From Vibrio superstes (GTDB taxonomy: Bacteria; Pseudomonadota; Gammaproteobacteria; Enterobacterales; Vibrionaceae): a DNA stretch of 64,000 nucleotides. The translations under genes and the position numbers were made by a program. Below, piece after piece: positions 34,118 through 44,110 of the stretch. Under the pieces are notes generated by a model. It was given only the letters and a program-made list of their open reading frames with translations, had not been told where the DNA came from and made no database searches. How positions within the stretch are numbered: position 1 is the stretch's first letter; every line of letters begins with the position of its first letter. Where the stretch lies: positions 873,893 through 937,892 of the forward strand of contig NZ_BCUR01000001.1 in the NCBI RefSeq assembly GCF_003569005.1. Direction: 5' to 3'.

Positions 34118-35998
34118 TCAAGAAGCAGCACTCATAATGGCAAGGTTCTTACCATTTTGTTTGCCTCTATCCGTGGCTTGTAGCGATGACGAAAGTGTCT
34201 TATCTACTGAATCACGTAGGTGAGATACGCCTATGCTGACAGTAAAGTTAACGTTAACGTTATCAAAGGCAAACTTATGTCTTTCGATAGCCTCACGAAG
34301 GTTTTCAGCCAAGCTAAATGCATGTTGCTGATCAACGGCATGATAAAGCACGCAGAATTCATCTCCGCCGGTTCTGGCCGTAGATAGTGTCGACGATGCA
34401 GGGAAGTGCTTTGTGATCACTCTCGACATCTCTAGTATCAACTGGTCGCCACAGGTATAACCGTATTGATAGTTGATCAGCTTCAAGTCATCCACATCAA
34501 TCGTGAGCAGATACACATCACGGTGACCCTTGTAGCGACTGATCTTATTGCGCAGTGTAAACAAATTATCTTGGTTTGTTGTAGCATCACGCAGTGAAAT
34601 TTGTTGCTGGAACAGTACGTTAGACAGAGAAGTCTCGATATACGTTTGTAGTAGCTTCATCAAACTTGAGAATGTCTGAAATCTACTTTCAATGAATATC
34701 ACCCCAGTAAGCCCATTGTGCCCATGTAAAGGAATACGGTAATACTTGGCACTAAACTGAATTTTATTTGCCAGAGGATCGTTACTCGCTGAGCGTTGAT
34801 ATTTCACTTTACTTGCCAGTACGTCGAGAGCGTACTCTTTATCAATGAGGATTAATTGCTCCTGTCCATGGTAATCAATGGTGTAAAACGTGTGACTGTC
34901 ATGATTGTACAGACAAAGCTGCACACGACGGCGTGTACAGAACCTTCCCAATAGATACTGAGTTTGTTTTTTGAACTCTAGCAAGCTCGTTGCTTTTGCT
35001 AAGTCGGAAAGTGCTATTTGTAACTGCTTATTCAGGTAATGAAAGACAGATACAAATAACAATAAGCTCAGTGCCACAAAGGCGATAAGCAGCATTGAGT
35101 AGCTGTGAGCAAACAGTTCAGATCGAGATATTGACGAAAAGTAAATCCAATTCATGCTGTTTTTGGCGTTGTAGGACGCAAGTTTTGCCTCGCCATGGAA
35201 CAAGTAATTGATTGAACCATAGAGTTGATTGTTTGGCAGTACAGTATTTGGATTAAACGTATAGCTTGGTGTATCAGAAAAATAATAACTAACGGGTTGA
35301 GCTCTTTCATCTTGTGAGACCTCACCTGCCATGGAATACTTGTAAACCACCGCCATTTCCCCAATCCTATTTGGGTTAGCGTGGAGTATGACCCTGCCTG
35401 AAGTCCTATCAACAATAAACACATTACCACTGTTTAGAGTACGCAGGTCGATGAAAGACTGGCTTGCATACATTAGATCAAATTCAATAATGTACTGTGG
35501 GATTCCTGCTGGATTTTTCTCACGTAAACCGACAACCCAACGGCGATTCTGACTGCGATAAAGACTGGATATCTGATATCGATTGTCCATGAAACTGATA
35601 TCGGTCCAGCTCGCTTCTGGCATATCAAACTCAGTGGCTTCGGTGTTGTACATGCTGGCATTAAAAATCGCAGTTTCAGATACGGATGTGTTTGTGCTTG
35701 GGTCATAGCGCAAAATATCATTGTAATTCTCTGTATTACGTATGACATCGACAGCGTTTAGGTTTGAAGCACTAGAATCTTCCAGTTCAGCAGAACGATT
35801 TAGAGATGAGAAAATATTGACGCTATTTTTAAGTTGCGCCTGGATCAGCTTAGAAGCCGTTCTTAGATTAGCTTGTGTCTGTTTCAATGCATCATCTTTA
35901 ACACTGGCATAGTGTTGATAAGCAACGAAAATTAATAATGTACTGAGCACGACCACATAGGGTCGCATAAGCCGAATAATAGTTCTTGGTAAAGCCAT
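34118..35998 (-). CDS. Diguanylate cyclase with periplasmic sensor, no I-site
   Basis: 626 residues. Membrane helix about 8-26, periplasmic dCache-like sensor (about 35-295, with NRRWVVGLREKNPAG and SGNVFIVDRTSGRVILH), second helix about 303-325, a linker of GAF-like size (about 330-470) and a GGDEF domain (about 475-625). The active site is GGDEF at 544-548. The residues five positions upstream (STLSTART) lack the RxxD inhibitory site, so product inhibition through that site is not expected. Array 2 begins 22 bases past its stop. Confidence 0.9.
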   Translation of the reverse strand: MALPRTIIRLMRPYVVVLSTLLIFVAYQHYASVKDDALKQTQANLRTASKLIQAQLKNSVNIFSSLNRSAELEDSSASNLNAVDVIRNTENYNDILRYDPSTNTSVSETAIFNASMYNTEATEFDMPEASWTDISFMDNRYQISSLYRSQNRRWVVGLREKNPAGIPQYIIEFDLMYASQSFIDLRTLNSGNVFIVDRTSGRVILHANPNRIGEMAVVYKYSMAGEVSQDERAQPVSYYFSDTPSYTFNPNTVLPNNQLYGSINYLFHGEAKLASYNAKNSMNWIYFSSISRSELFAHSYSMLLIAFVALSLLLFVSVFHYLNKQLQIALSDLAKATSLLEFKKQTQYLLGRFCTRRRVQLCLYNHDSHTFYTIDYHGQEQLILIDKEYALDVLASKVKYQRSASNDPLANKIQFSAKYYRIPLHGHNGLTGVIFIESRFQTFSSLMKLLQTYIETSLSNVLFQQQISLRDATTNQDNLFTLRNKISRYKGHRDVYLLTIDVDDLKLINYQYGYTCGDQLILEMSRVITKHFPASSTLSTARTGGDEFCVLYHAVDQQHAFSLAENLREAIERHKFAFDNVNVNFTVSIGVSHLRDSVDKTLSSSLQATDRGKQNGKNLAIMSAAS

Positions 35999-36337
35999 AC
36001 TGAGTTCGTTGTTTCTTATATTAGTTGAGCGTTGAACGCTATTCAGTTTCGCGGTTACTTTTTGTCCGCTTTGAAACGAAGGGCGATTGTATATGATTTT
36101 AATGTGTGATCAAGTTCTCATTAATCTACTGGCATAGAATGACAAAAATGGTATTTAAGCGCGTTTTTATATTCATGGTATTGATATAAGACAGGGGGAA
36201 TACGGTAAACGGATTCTTTTGGTTACAAATAGTTGGGCTTAAGGCGGGATAATATTGTTTATGTTACGGGAATATTCTGAACGCTGAATAAAGTAGCCCC
36301 AGCAAAAGCTGGAGCTATAAGTATTAAACAGTGAGAG
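35999..36337. other. Intergenic region between the diguanylate cyclase and glgX
   Basis: 339 bases. It holds the diguanylate cyclase promoter on the right-hand side of that gene and the glgX terminator at 36294-36317. Nothing else stands out. Confidence 0.5.
36294..36317 (-). terminator. Terminator after glgX
   Basis: TAGCCCCAGC and GCTGGAGCTA pair with one mismatch around AAAA; on the minus strand a short T-rich tract (ACTTTATTC) follows. Confidence 0.6.
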
Positions 36338-38338
36338 CTAGGCTTCTAAGGTTTCTTGCTTAACCGGCAGTATTTTTGCTGGCCCTTTAGCTTTCAAAAT
36401 AACCAAAGATTGAGGTTTGAGTAACATATCTCTACTGATGGTGCCTTTGCCGGTTTCTGATTCACCGGTATCGCAGATCAATGTCCAACGATCGGTTCCA
36501 CCGTCTGGCAACTTAAAGCGAGCAGGTGTTTGAGATTGGTTAATGTAGTACAGAAGTTCTGCACCATCTTTACCGATACCTAGCTTCAACGAAACCGCGT
36601 TTAGTTGGTTCCAGTCATCCATCTCCATCAAATTACCGTCTGGACGATGCCAGCTTACTCGGTTGTCGTTGCGGGTTTCTCCGCTAAACGCTTCAATGAA
36701 CGGAATCATGTGCTCGCGACGCGCTTCTAGCATGTTCGCAAGCCACAACTTGAAGTTCTCTTCATGTTCTTCAAGTTCCCAATCTAACCAACTGGTTTCA
36801 TTGTCTTGGCAATAGGCGTTGTTATTGCCTTTTTGGGTGTGTGATACCACATCGGCGGTAAGAATGTGAGGAATACTGAAAGAGAACAGCAGGCTACTCA
36901 TAAAGTTACGTTTGCGTTTTATTCGCAACTCGATGATATCAGTACTTGGTGTTTCACCCTCTACCCCCAGGTTATCCGAGCGGTTGTCACCATGACCATC
37001 ATGGTTGTGTTCTCCGTTCTCTTCGTTGTGCTTCATCTTATAAGACACTAAGTCTTGCATGGTGAAGCCATCGTGGTAGGTGATGTAGTTGATGGTCATC
37101 TTGTGTGGCCAACGGCTAGCGCTGTATAAATCACGTGAACCCATAATGCGAGTGGCAAATTCTTTTAAGAAACCCTGATCGCCTCTCCAGAAGCTTCGAG
37201 TAATGTCTCGAAACTTATCATTACACTCATTCCAACCATCAGGGAAGTTACCCACTTGATAACCATTTGGGCCGATATCCCACGGCTCGGCAATCAGTTT
37301 CGTTTCTTTAAGCACAGGGTCTTGTGCTACCGCCTTAAAGAAGGCCGCCTCACGATTAAAATTATCACCGTTGCGACCAAGCGTTGCTGCAAGATCAAAG
37401 CGGAAACCATCAATCTTAAACTCTTGTACCCAGTAACGAAGGGTATCCATTACTAAGGTCAGCGCTGGTTGGTAATTCAGGTCGACGGTATTGCCACAGC
37501 CCGTGAAGTTGGCGTAATGGCAGCCGTGCTTAAGGTAGTATTGGTTGTCTAGTAGTTTTAGGTTGAAGACTGGACCGCCATCACCGCCTTCAGCTGTGTG
37601 GTTGTAAACCACATCTAAAATGACCTCGATGCCATTCTTGTGTAGTTCGCGAATTGTCGTTTTTAGCTCTTGAACTGCATCTGTGTCAGCGTAGCGTGGA
37701 TCAGGAGCCATAAATACATACGGGTTGTAACCCCAGTAGTTGACCTTTTCCATATCCAGTAGGTGTGGCTCATGCATACAAGCAGCAACAGGTAGCAATT
37801 GCAGACAGTTGATGTTTTGTTCTTTATAAAAAGAAAGCATCTCATCACTGACAAGGCCTAGGTATTTACCCCTGTGCTGAGACGGTACCTTCTTATTGAG
37901 TTTGGTCAGGCCTTTGGTGTGAGTTTCAAACAACACGATCTCAGAGCGAGCTAAACGAGGGGGCTCTACTTCTTGCCAATCAAATTCTGAGGAAGTGACC
38001 ACAGACTTAGCCATTGACCAGCTCTTTTCATTAGAAAACGGTGTCTTGTAGTGAAGAGGTTCGCTCAAGGCTTTGGCGTATGGGTCTGACAGCAGGATCT
38101 TTTCGCCATTTGGGTCAATGACGATGAAGCCGTATTCTTGGCCCGCAATAACACCCTCTATATAGATGTGTTTAATGCCAGCGTAGTTTTCGGTGATTGG
38201 GTAGGCTTTGAACTCACCTTTGGAGTCGAAAAGCGCTAGAGAAATCTCTTTGCAGCTGGGTGCATGAATAGAGAAGTTACATCCACTTTTATCTAATTCA
38301 GCGCCTAGCGGATAGGGGCGCGATTTCTTACTACTCAT
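36338..38338 (-). CDS. glgX: Glycogen debranching enzyme GlgX (GH13 isoamylase-type)
   Basis: 666 residues. N-terminal CBM48-like beta domain (about 5-95), GH13 barrel (about 130-560) and a C-terminal beta domain. Catalytic residues are D315 (GFRFDLA), E351 (LIAEPWD) and D423 (YHDGF). It hydrolyses alpha-1,6 branches of phosphorylase-trimmed glycogen in the cytoplasm. The segment before the conserved GNNNAYCQDNE reads ILTADVVSHTQK, where relatives have a GDE-containing motif; the glutamate is replaced. It is divergent from lamB, with MalT-like boxes in the shared region, so it may belong to the maltose regulon. Confidence 0.92.
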   Translation of the reverse strand: MSSKKSRPYPLGAELDKSGCNFSIHAPSCKEISLALFDSKGEFKAYPITENYAGIKHIYIEGVIAGQEYGFIVIDPNGEKILLSDPYAKALSEPLHYKTPFSNEKSWSMAKSVVTSSEFDWQEVEPPRLARSEIVLFETHTKGLTKLNKKVPSQHRGKYLGLVSDEMLSFYKEQNINCLQLLPVAACMHEPHLLDMEKVNYWGYNPYVFMAPDPRYADTDAVQELKTTIRELHKNGIEVILDVVYNHTAEGGDGGPVFNLKLLDNQYYLKHGCHYANFTGCGNTVDLNYQPALTLVMDTLRYWVQEFKIDGFRFDLAATLGRNGDNFNREAAFFKAVAQDPVLKETKLIAEPWDIGPNGYQVGNFPDGWNECNDKFRDITRSFWRGDQGFLKEFATRIMGSRDLYSASRWPHKMTINYITYHDGFTMQDLVSYKMKHNEENGEHNHDGHGDNRSDNLGVEGETPSTDIIELRIKRKRNFMSSLLFSFSIPHILTADVVSHTQKGNNNAYCQDNETSWLDWELEEHEENFKLWLANMLEARREHMIPFIEAFSGETRNDNRVSWHRPDGNLMEMDDWNQLNAVSLKLGIGKDGAELLYYINQSQTPARFKLPDGGTDRWTLICDTGESETGKGTISRDMLLKPQSLVILKAKGPAKILPVKQETLEA

Positions 38339-38949
38339 TCGTTATTTTTGTCTTTTGTTTATTTTGTGAATGGTTTGAGGGTTAAGTTAAAAGGTTTGGC
38401 CAGTTAACGCAAGAGTGATTGTGCCATGAAGCCTGCTCTGAGCAGGTTTTAACTCAATATATTGAACAGCGTACACTATCTATAGGGTTGCTGAACTAGG
38501 CGTTTTTATTGGGCTGGTGGATAGGATGCTCTCTAATAAATGTGTCAAACGTACTTTCGCAAAGGCTAGTTGAGATCTGCATCACGAAATATACTATTTA
38601 ACGAAATTAGCCTGAAAATAAACGGAACTTTTAAATAGAGACATAGATCTAACTCTGCACACAATCAACTGTGACCTTTATCTCTAGCAATTAGGGATCT
38701 CCTCCTTAATTTTGTGATCAACTAGACAAGTAGCTAGATCTACGCCCCCTCACCCCCTCCCTACTTCCCCCGCTATTTAGACAAGGGAGGAGGACTCCGA
38801 CCTTTATCGTTACAACTATTATCTCTCCTGTCGAATAAGAACAGTTTTCACACTTACATTCTTGGTTGGCTGTATTAACGGAATGGACTGTTAAGCAATT
38901 AAGAATGTATTAGAAAAATAAAAAAAATCGTTTCGGGAGTTAACGAATA
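38339..38949. promoter_or_regulatory. glgX / lamB divergent regulatory region with MalT-like and CRP-like sites
   Basis: 611 bases without a gene. MalT consensus GGGGAKGAGG is matched 9/10 at 38748-38757 (minus, GGGGGTGAGG) and 9/10 at 38784-38793 (plus, AGGGAGGAGG), with weaker matches nearby, such as the minus-strand one covering 38699-38705. CRP-like sites with 8/10 matches are at 38670-38685 and 38713-38728. The cluster is 150-280 bases before lamB. Confidence 0.65.
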
Positions 38950-40179
38950 ATGAGAAAGGTAAACCTACTAACAGCTGCAGTTACAGCAGCCCTACTATCT
39001 ACTTCTGCTATGGCAGTAGAATTCAACGGTTACATGCGTGCTGGTACAGGTATCTCTGGCAACAGTGGTTCTGATGTATCAGTAAACAAAAACGGTATTG
39101 GTCGTCTAGGTAACGAGAACGACAACTACTCAGAGTTTGGTCTAGCTCAAGACCTTCAAACTGGTGACACTAACTGGCGTATCGAGTCAATGATTGCTTC
39201 TGGTGCTCCAGGTGCAAACGGCTGGGAAGATGCGGACTTCAACGTTGCTCAGTTTGCGGTTAAAGCAGATGGCATCTTTGATTTTGACAAGGGCGCGAAG
39301 CTTTGGGCTGGTAAGACTTACTACCAACGTAAAGACATCCACATCACTGACTTCTACTACCTAAACACATCAGGTACTGGTGGTGGTATTGAGAACCTAT
39401 CTGTAGGTAATCAAAAGCTATCTCTAGCTCTAATTCAAGACGGCGAGAATGGCGATGATTCTTCTGGCTTTATTGCAGATGCACGTCTAGCTAACATCGG
39501 CCTATGGTCTGACGCTAACCTAGAAATCGCTCTAGCATACAACTTTGCTAATGAAAAAGATGGCGGTTCAGAAGAAGCTGATGACGGCTTGCTAGCTACC
39601 TTCATCCTTCAACAAGGCCTAAGCAACGGCTTTAACCAAACTGTATTCCAGTACGGTACTAACGGTTACGGTGTTCAAGCTGCAAACTTCTGGGGTTCAG
39701 GCTCTTACTACGCTCGTGGCACAGATGCATTCAATGATTCAACTGGTTACCGCTTGCTGAACTGGGGTGTAATCTCAATGGGAGACTCTTGGGAAATGGG
39801 TCACCAGGCTGCATACCTAGCTGGTCAAGACATTGGTGGTCAAGGTCCTGTTGGCAACTACACTGGTCAACAGTTTGATATTGACCAATACTCTGTAGTT
39901 GTTCGTCCTATGTACAAGTGGGATGACACAATGCGTACCGTATTCGAAGCGGGTTACAACGCTGGTGAGAAAATCGCAGACGGCGGTATGGCAACAGAAG
40001 ACTTCGGTAACGCTAAATTCACAGTTGCTCAAGCTTGGGCAATGGGAAGCAGCTTCTGGGCTCGTCCTGAGATCCGCGTATACGGTTCTTACATCCTAGA
40101 TACTGAAAATGATGATGCATTTGGCACTGGTAACGACACTGAGTACGTTGTTGGTATCCAAGCTGAAGCATGGTGGTAA
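38950..40179 (+). CDS. lamB: Maltoporin
   Basis: 409 residues. Signal peptide 1-22 (ending SAMA), mature protein starting VEFNGYMRAGTGIS, the LamB-type first strand. An 18-stranded trimeric barrel is expected; the greasy-slide region KLWAGKTYYQRKDIHITDFYYL and the final strand ending in EAWW are characteristic. It lets maltose and maltodextrins diffuse through the outer membrane. Codon use is biased toward GGT, CTA and AAC, as in highly expressed genes. malM follows after a terminator; malK is not adjacent, unlike the E. coli malK-lamB-malM operon. Confidence 0.95.
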   Translation: MRKVNLLTAAVTAALLSTSAMAVEFNGYMRAGTGISGNSGSDVSVNKNGIGRLGNENDNYSEFGLAQDLQTGDTNWRIESMIASGAPGANGWEDADFNVAQFAVKADGIFDFDKGAKLWAGKTYYQRKDIHITDFYYLNTSGTGGGIENLSVGNQKLSLALIQDGENGDDSSGFIADARLANIGLWSDANLEIALAYNFANEKDGGSEEADDGLLATFILQQGLSNGFNQTVFQYGTNGYGVQAANFWGSGSYYARGTDAFNDSTGYRLLNWGVISMGDSWEMGHQAAYLAGQDIGGQGPVGNYTGQQFDIDQYSVVVRPMYKWDDTMRTVFEAGYNAGEKIADGGMATEDFGNAKFTVAQAWAMGSSFWARPEIRVYGSYILDTENDDAFGTGNDTEYVVGIQAEAWW

Positions 40180-40210
40180 TCAAACCGTTCTAGTTTGAAT
40201 TAGGTTTATC

Positions 40211-40241
40211 AAATAGCCGACACTCAGTCGGCTATTTTTTT
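40211..40241 (+). terminator. Terminator between lamB and malM
   Basis: AAATAGCCGAC and GTCGGCTATTT form an 11-bp stem with ACTCA loop and a run of T. Read-through may set the lower level of malM. Confidence 0.9.
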
Positions 40242-40321
40242 AAGGGCTTTACTCGTCTGTATTTGCTATAAAAGGCAATTCGATTTCAAAGTCATTAAAA
40301 AAATAACAAAGGAAACATCCA

Positions 40322-41152
40322 ATGAAATTACGAGCCTTAGTGTTAATTTGTTGTGTGGCTCTTGCTGGTTGTGCAACCCAAGATACTATTCATCAAGTGG
40401 GGCAATCAGACACTGCTGCCACTTCAGTAGCATCGCTAGTTAAATCACCTTTTGCTCTCGATACTCAAGCGCTGGTGACTATTGATCAAAATACTCAAGT
40501 ATTGAGCAACGATGTCGTCGATAGCCCTATTGTTGCTTTTGAAATCCCTTCAAACCGTGGTGCATTGGATATTTCAGTAACCAGTAACATGACTTCGGAC
40601 AAGAAGTTCTTTTCTCCTGAAATTATGATCGTTACTAACGACGGTGAAGTGATCGAGAAATACGATTCATCGGCATTTGAATATCGCCGTCCGCGTTTAG
40701 CGTGGGGTGATCGTCTAGTAGCCGAAATCAGATTCACACCGCCGGTTGATCAAAAGACGGTCACTATGCTGATCTATACGACTCCGGAAGAACTGGCCAA
40801 AACAACCGATCGCGTTGACCCGTACCGCGCTATGGTAGAAGGTCAGGGCGGTTACATGCCTGAGTTGAAAGACATTCCAACCCCACACTCTAAAACGGGA
40901 AAGTTGGTTGTTGAAGTAGCGGGTGCAAGTGCTGGAATTTTTGCAACAGATGAAGCAAAGAAAGATACTCAAAACCTAGATGCAACCGTGGAGAAGTCAA
41001 CACAAGATTACTACCACAACGCCATTCGCAAGGCTGTCGAAGAAGACAACATGCCAAAAGCCCTTGCTCTACTAGATGAAGCAAAAGAGCTTAACGTAGA
41101 AGGTGCGCAGCAAGTGTACATTGATGCTCTAGAGGCTCGCCAAGCCAACTAA
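40322..41152 (+). CDS. malM: Maltose operon periplasmic lipoprotein MalM
   Basis: 276 residues. Lipoprotein signal with lipobox LAGC (Cys17). The middle has the MalM-type beta domain (IVAFEIPSNRGALDISVTSN, FEYRRPRLAWGDRLVAEI) and a helical C-terminus with a repeat-like KALALLDEAKELNVEGAQQ. Its role in maltose use is still unclear in the family; it is periplasmic or outer-membrane-attached. It has AAGGAAA before its ATG and sits 142 bases after lamB. Confidence 0.92.
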   Translation: MKLRALVLICCVALAGCATQDTIHQVGQSDTAATSVASLVKSPFALDTQALVTIDQNTQVLSNDVVDSPIVAFEIPSNRGALDISVTSNMTSDKKFFSPEIMIVTNDGEVIEKYDSSAFEYRRPRLAWGDRLVAEIRFTPPVDQKTVTMLIYTTPEELAKTTDRVDPYRAMVEGQGGYMPELKDIPTPHSKTGKLVVEVAGASAGIFATDEAKKDTQNLDATVEKSTQDYYHNAIRKAVEEDNMPKALALLDEAKELNVEGAQQVYIDALEARQAN

Positions 41153-41188
41153 ATTTTAACCCGAAATACTTTGTGTATTTGTCCTGTT

Positions 41189-41226
41189 AGCCAGAGAAGG
41201 TGGAAACCTTACTCTGGCTTTTTTTT
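41189..41226 (+). terminator. Terminator after malM
   Basis: AGCCAGAG and CTCTGGCT pair around an inner AAGG/CCTT stem, followed by eight T. Confidence 0.93.
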
Positions 41227-41395
41227 GCATTCATGATTGAAACAATGCATACATTGACGCTCGATCGAGCGGCTCATCATTCCATCCAGTAGCTCGTTAC
41301 TTCATTGAGTTGGAATCTTAGGTAGTTTGGGTTTGTGCCCGCTAAGATACTGGCGCTCCCCAGTATGACGTTTGTTTTTGAGGCGGCAGGTGAGG

Positions 41396-43189
41396 CTATT
41401 TAGCCAATGTCAGCGCTACAGACCCACTCCGTGATAACTGCATGTCAATCTCACCTTCACCATTACGCACCCCCATTTTGTAGAGTGGACCCTCGCTCAA
41501 ATTATCTCGAAGACGATAGATCCCATCATCAAGCCTCCACTTAGTTATGAGTTCTCGCGGTATTGAGATGGAAATATTAAAGGTATTTTCATCGTCGAAA
41601 TTTGCCGCCACAATTAAAAATTCAACGGATTTCGTGGCTGCAGTTGTGCGAGTAAACAAGTAGACACTGTCTCTGCCTTCGGTCAATGGGTCTTCATTGA
41701 CTTGTTGTAGGCTGTCAAAATCTCCAACTAGAGATTTACACTGTAAAGTGAAGTTCATTAGTTTTGAGTAGAAATCTCGCAACGATTTCTCTTGTTCTGT
41801 GAGTTGCCCGCCGTCGAATTTGCCATTGTTCATCCATCTTTGATGATGGGGTACGCCAATGTAGTCGAAGATGGAGGTTCTTGAAGGCTTTCCAAACCCA
41901 GCATCCTCAGCGGCAGGTTCACCGACTTCTTGCCCAAAATAGAGCATTGTGGGCGCTGAGCTCATTAACGCGCTGACTACCATAGCGGGCTTTGCCAACT
42001 CTGCTTTGCCTGCAAACTGTGGTGATGCAATTCGCTGTTCGTCGTGGTTTTCCAGAAAGTGCAGCATGTGCTGTTCTATATCAAACAACTCTTTTTGCAC
42101 ACTATCGATTGAAGATGTCGATTGCTCCCCTCGCATTATCGCTCTGAGGGAGTCATAGAGGCCGACTTTGTCATAAAGATAATCCATTTTTCCCAGCTCG
42201 ATATACTCGCGATAAAGGCTAGGTTGATAGATTTCTGCCAGTAAAAAAGCATCAGGAGATTGTCTTTTGATGCTGGAATTCATGAAGCTCCAAAATTCAA
42301 CAGGCACCATCTCTGCCATATCGTAGCGGAAACCATCTACACCAAGCTCTAACCAATACAGTGCGATATCTCGAAACTTATGCCAGGAATCAGGTACTTG
42401 CTTGTCTTGCCAAAATTCGTAATGTTTCTGATAGCTTAGGCGTCGGTAGTGACCTGGAAGCTCTTCGAAATCCTTACTGCCGTCTGGGCGGATTCCATAA
42501 TTGATTTTTACCGTTTCATACCAATCATCAAAACTTGGCTGAGCAGTGCGTGCGCCATTGCCCGTCCATCTTGCTGGATATTCACAAAACTCTGAGTGTG
42601 AAGTTAAGTGGGGTTTTCCCCCTAGAGGTTCAAACTCTGAGGGTATGTCAGGAATCACGAAGCTTTGCTTTGGAATGTAGTAGAAGTTGTTATCTGGAGC
42701 GTATTCAACGCTTGTATCATCATTTACCCCAAAGTCAGTGACGTTTTTTGGGTTATTTAACCCTCTATACTGGCGCGCTACATGATTGGGGACGATATCA
42801 ATGATAACTTTTAGGTTATGTTTGTGGCACCGCTGAATAAGTTGCTTGAACTCAGATAAGCCTGCTTTGGGATCATCCGCTAGATCTGGGGTAACTGAGT
42901 AATAGTCTTTAACTGCGTAAGGCGAACCTGCTCGCCCCTTGACTACAAGTGGATGATCGATGTGAACATTGATATTCGTATCATCAGCAATAACGGCGTG
43001 ATGTGGAATTCCTGTAAACCAAACGTGTGTCATGCCAAGTTTTCGAATTTCTGAAAGTGCTAAATCAGAAAAATCACCGAGTTTCCCCAGCCCATTTTCT
43101 TCCTTTGTTCCCCAAGGTACATGCCCTGTCTTTTTGTTGCCAAACAATCGAGTAAGTACTTGATAAATATTGAGCTTATTGTGTGCCAT
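41396..43189 (-). CDS. Cytoplasmic alpha-amylase family protein (GH13)
   Basis: 597 residues, no signal peptide. GH13 barrel with conserved region I DIVPNHVAR, region II GVDGFRYDMAEMV (nucleophile D290), region III FLLAEIYQP (acid/base E319) and region IV FLENHDEQR (D383). The C-terminal about 100 residues form a beta domain. It should hydrolyse imported maltodextrins or glycogen fragments. It lies near glgX, lamB and malM but in a separate leftward unit; there is no clear MalT box just upstream. Confidence 0.9.
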   Translation of the reverse strand: MAHNKLNIYQVLTRLFGNKKTGHVPWGTKEENGLGKLGDFSDLALSEIRKLGMTHVWFTGIPHHAVIADDTNINVHIDHPLVVKGRAGSPYAVKDYYSVTPDLADDPKAGLSEFKQLIQRCHKHNLKVIIDIVPNHVARQYRGLNNPKNVTDFGVNDDTSVEYAPDNNFYYIPKQSFVIPDIPSEFEPLGGKPHLTSHSEFCEYPARWTGNGARTAQPSFDDWYETVKINYGIRPDGSKDFEELPGHYRRLSYQKHYEFWQDKQVPDSWHKFRDIALYWLELGVDGFRYDMAEMVPVEFWSFMNSSIKRQSPDAFLLAEIYQPSLYREYIELGKMDYLYDKVGLYDSLRAIMRGEQSTSSIDSVQKELFDIEQHMLHFLENHDEQRIASPQFAGKAELAKPAMVVSALMSSAPTMLYFGQEVGEPAAEDAGFGKPSRTSIFDYIGVPHHQRWMNNGKFDGGQLTEQEKSLRDFYSKLMNFTLQCKSLVGDFDSLQQVNEDPLTEGRDSVYLFTRTTAATKSVEFLIVAANFDDENTFNISISIPRELITKWRLDDGIYRLRDNLSEGPLYKMGVRNGEGEIDMQLSRSGSVALTLAK

Positions 43190-43437
43190 AGCTCTGAATC
43201 CGAAGTGAAAGATCTGCGTTATTAGACAATGAAGAATAGCGAGTATTGGTGGCTTTGTGATTACAAAGGTTGATTTAAGTATGGTTAAGACTGAGAAAGT
43301 GAGATCTTGAACTATAATTTAATCGTATCTTAGCTGCTAGGTAACATTTGTTAGTCTAATGATACCCGCGCTTGGTATGTCTAAATCATCACAATGATGC
43401 AATGACAGACCGAGCTTTTGTTGCACGGAGGTACTGT

Positions 43438-44079
43438 ATGGATACAGTTACTGAGATCATTGCTACCGTCGGCTCGATATTAGCCTTCATGATTGTGTTT
43501 TTAGGCGCTGCGAAATGGTTTTCAAGTCGCACACAACGAGCAGAAAGACGGCGTCAATATGCTGAACAGCAAGCTCATTTAGCTGAAGCGGAGCGAGTAA
43601 TAATTCATAAAGAAAAGGTCGCTCTTGCTGATAATGGACATTTGGCTAAGCAACTTGAATTGGCCCGAGAAAGTGAACAGGTACACCCTAAAGAGGCGGT
43701 ATATTGGTTTGAAAAAGCCGCTTTGCAAGATAGCAGAGACGGCATTGAAGGCATCGTAAGGGTCTGTGAATCAACGTCTGAAGATGTTGTACCCCAAGAT
43801 AAATATCGTTACTGGAGAAATGCTCTCGATGCGTTGAATGGTGATGAGCAGGCCGAGTATGAGCAGGGTATCGCTTTGTTCGAAGGGTTCGGCATTCGCA
43901 GTAATATGGATAAAGGGTTACAGCTTATTGAGCACGCAGCAAGCAGGCGCTGTGTTAGAGCGCAGATGTTTTTAGCTGATTGGTATAAATCGCCGGAAAA
44001 CCCGTTAGCTGATGCAGAAAAAGCCAAGATGTGGAGAAGCATGTCTGAACACGTTGATTTCAACGAACACTCTAAATAG
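43438..44079 (+). CDS. Membrane-anchored Sel1-like repeat protein
   Basis: 213 residues from the ATG at 43438, chosen for the GGAGG 8 bases upstream. One N-terminal membrane helix (about 5-27, EIIATVGSILAFMIVFLGAAKWF), a basic/charged helical region (RTQRAERRRQYAEQQAHLAEAERV) and a C-terminal half with TPR/Sel1-like helices (HPKEAVYWFEKAALQD, EYEQGIALFEGFGIRSNMDKGLQLIEHAA, RAQMFLADWYKSPENPLADAEKAKMW). Sel1 proteins are scaffolds. It precedes the gfc operon by 31 bases and may be its first gene. Not recognised beyond this. Confidence 0.75.
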   Translation: MDTVTEIIATVGSILAFMIVFLGAAKWFSSRTQRAERRRQYAEQQAHLAEAERVIIHKEKVALADNGHLAKQLELARESEQVHPKEAVYWFEKAALQDSRDGIEGIVRVCESTSEDVVPQDKYRYWRNALDALNGDEQAEYEQGIALFEGFGIRSNMDKGLQLIEHAASRRCVRAQMFLADWYKSPENPLADAEKAKMWRSMSEHVDFNEHSK

Positions 44080-44110
44080 AGTGCGCTTGCTCAAATATAA
44101 GGTAGGTACT

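Noticed and set aside
43372-43437. N-terminal extension of the Sel1-like protein
   Set aside because: The ATG at 43438 has GGAGG at good spacing and directly begins a membrane helix; the extension has no ribosome site.
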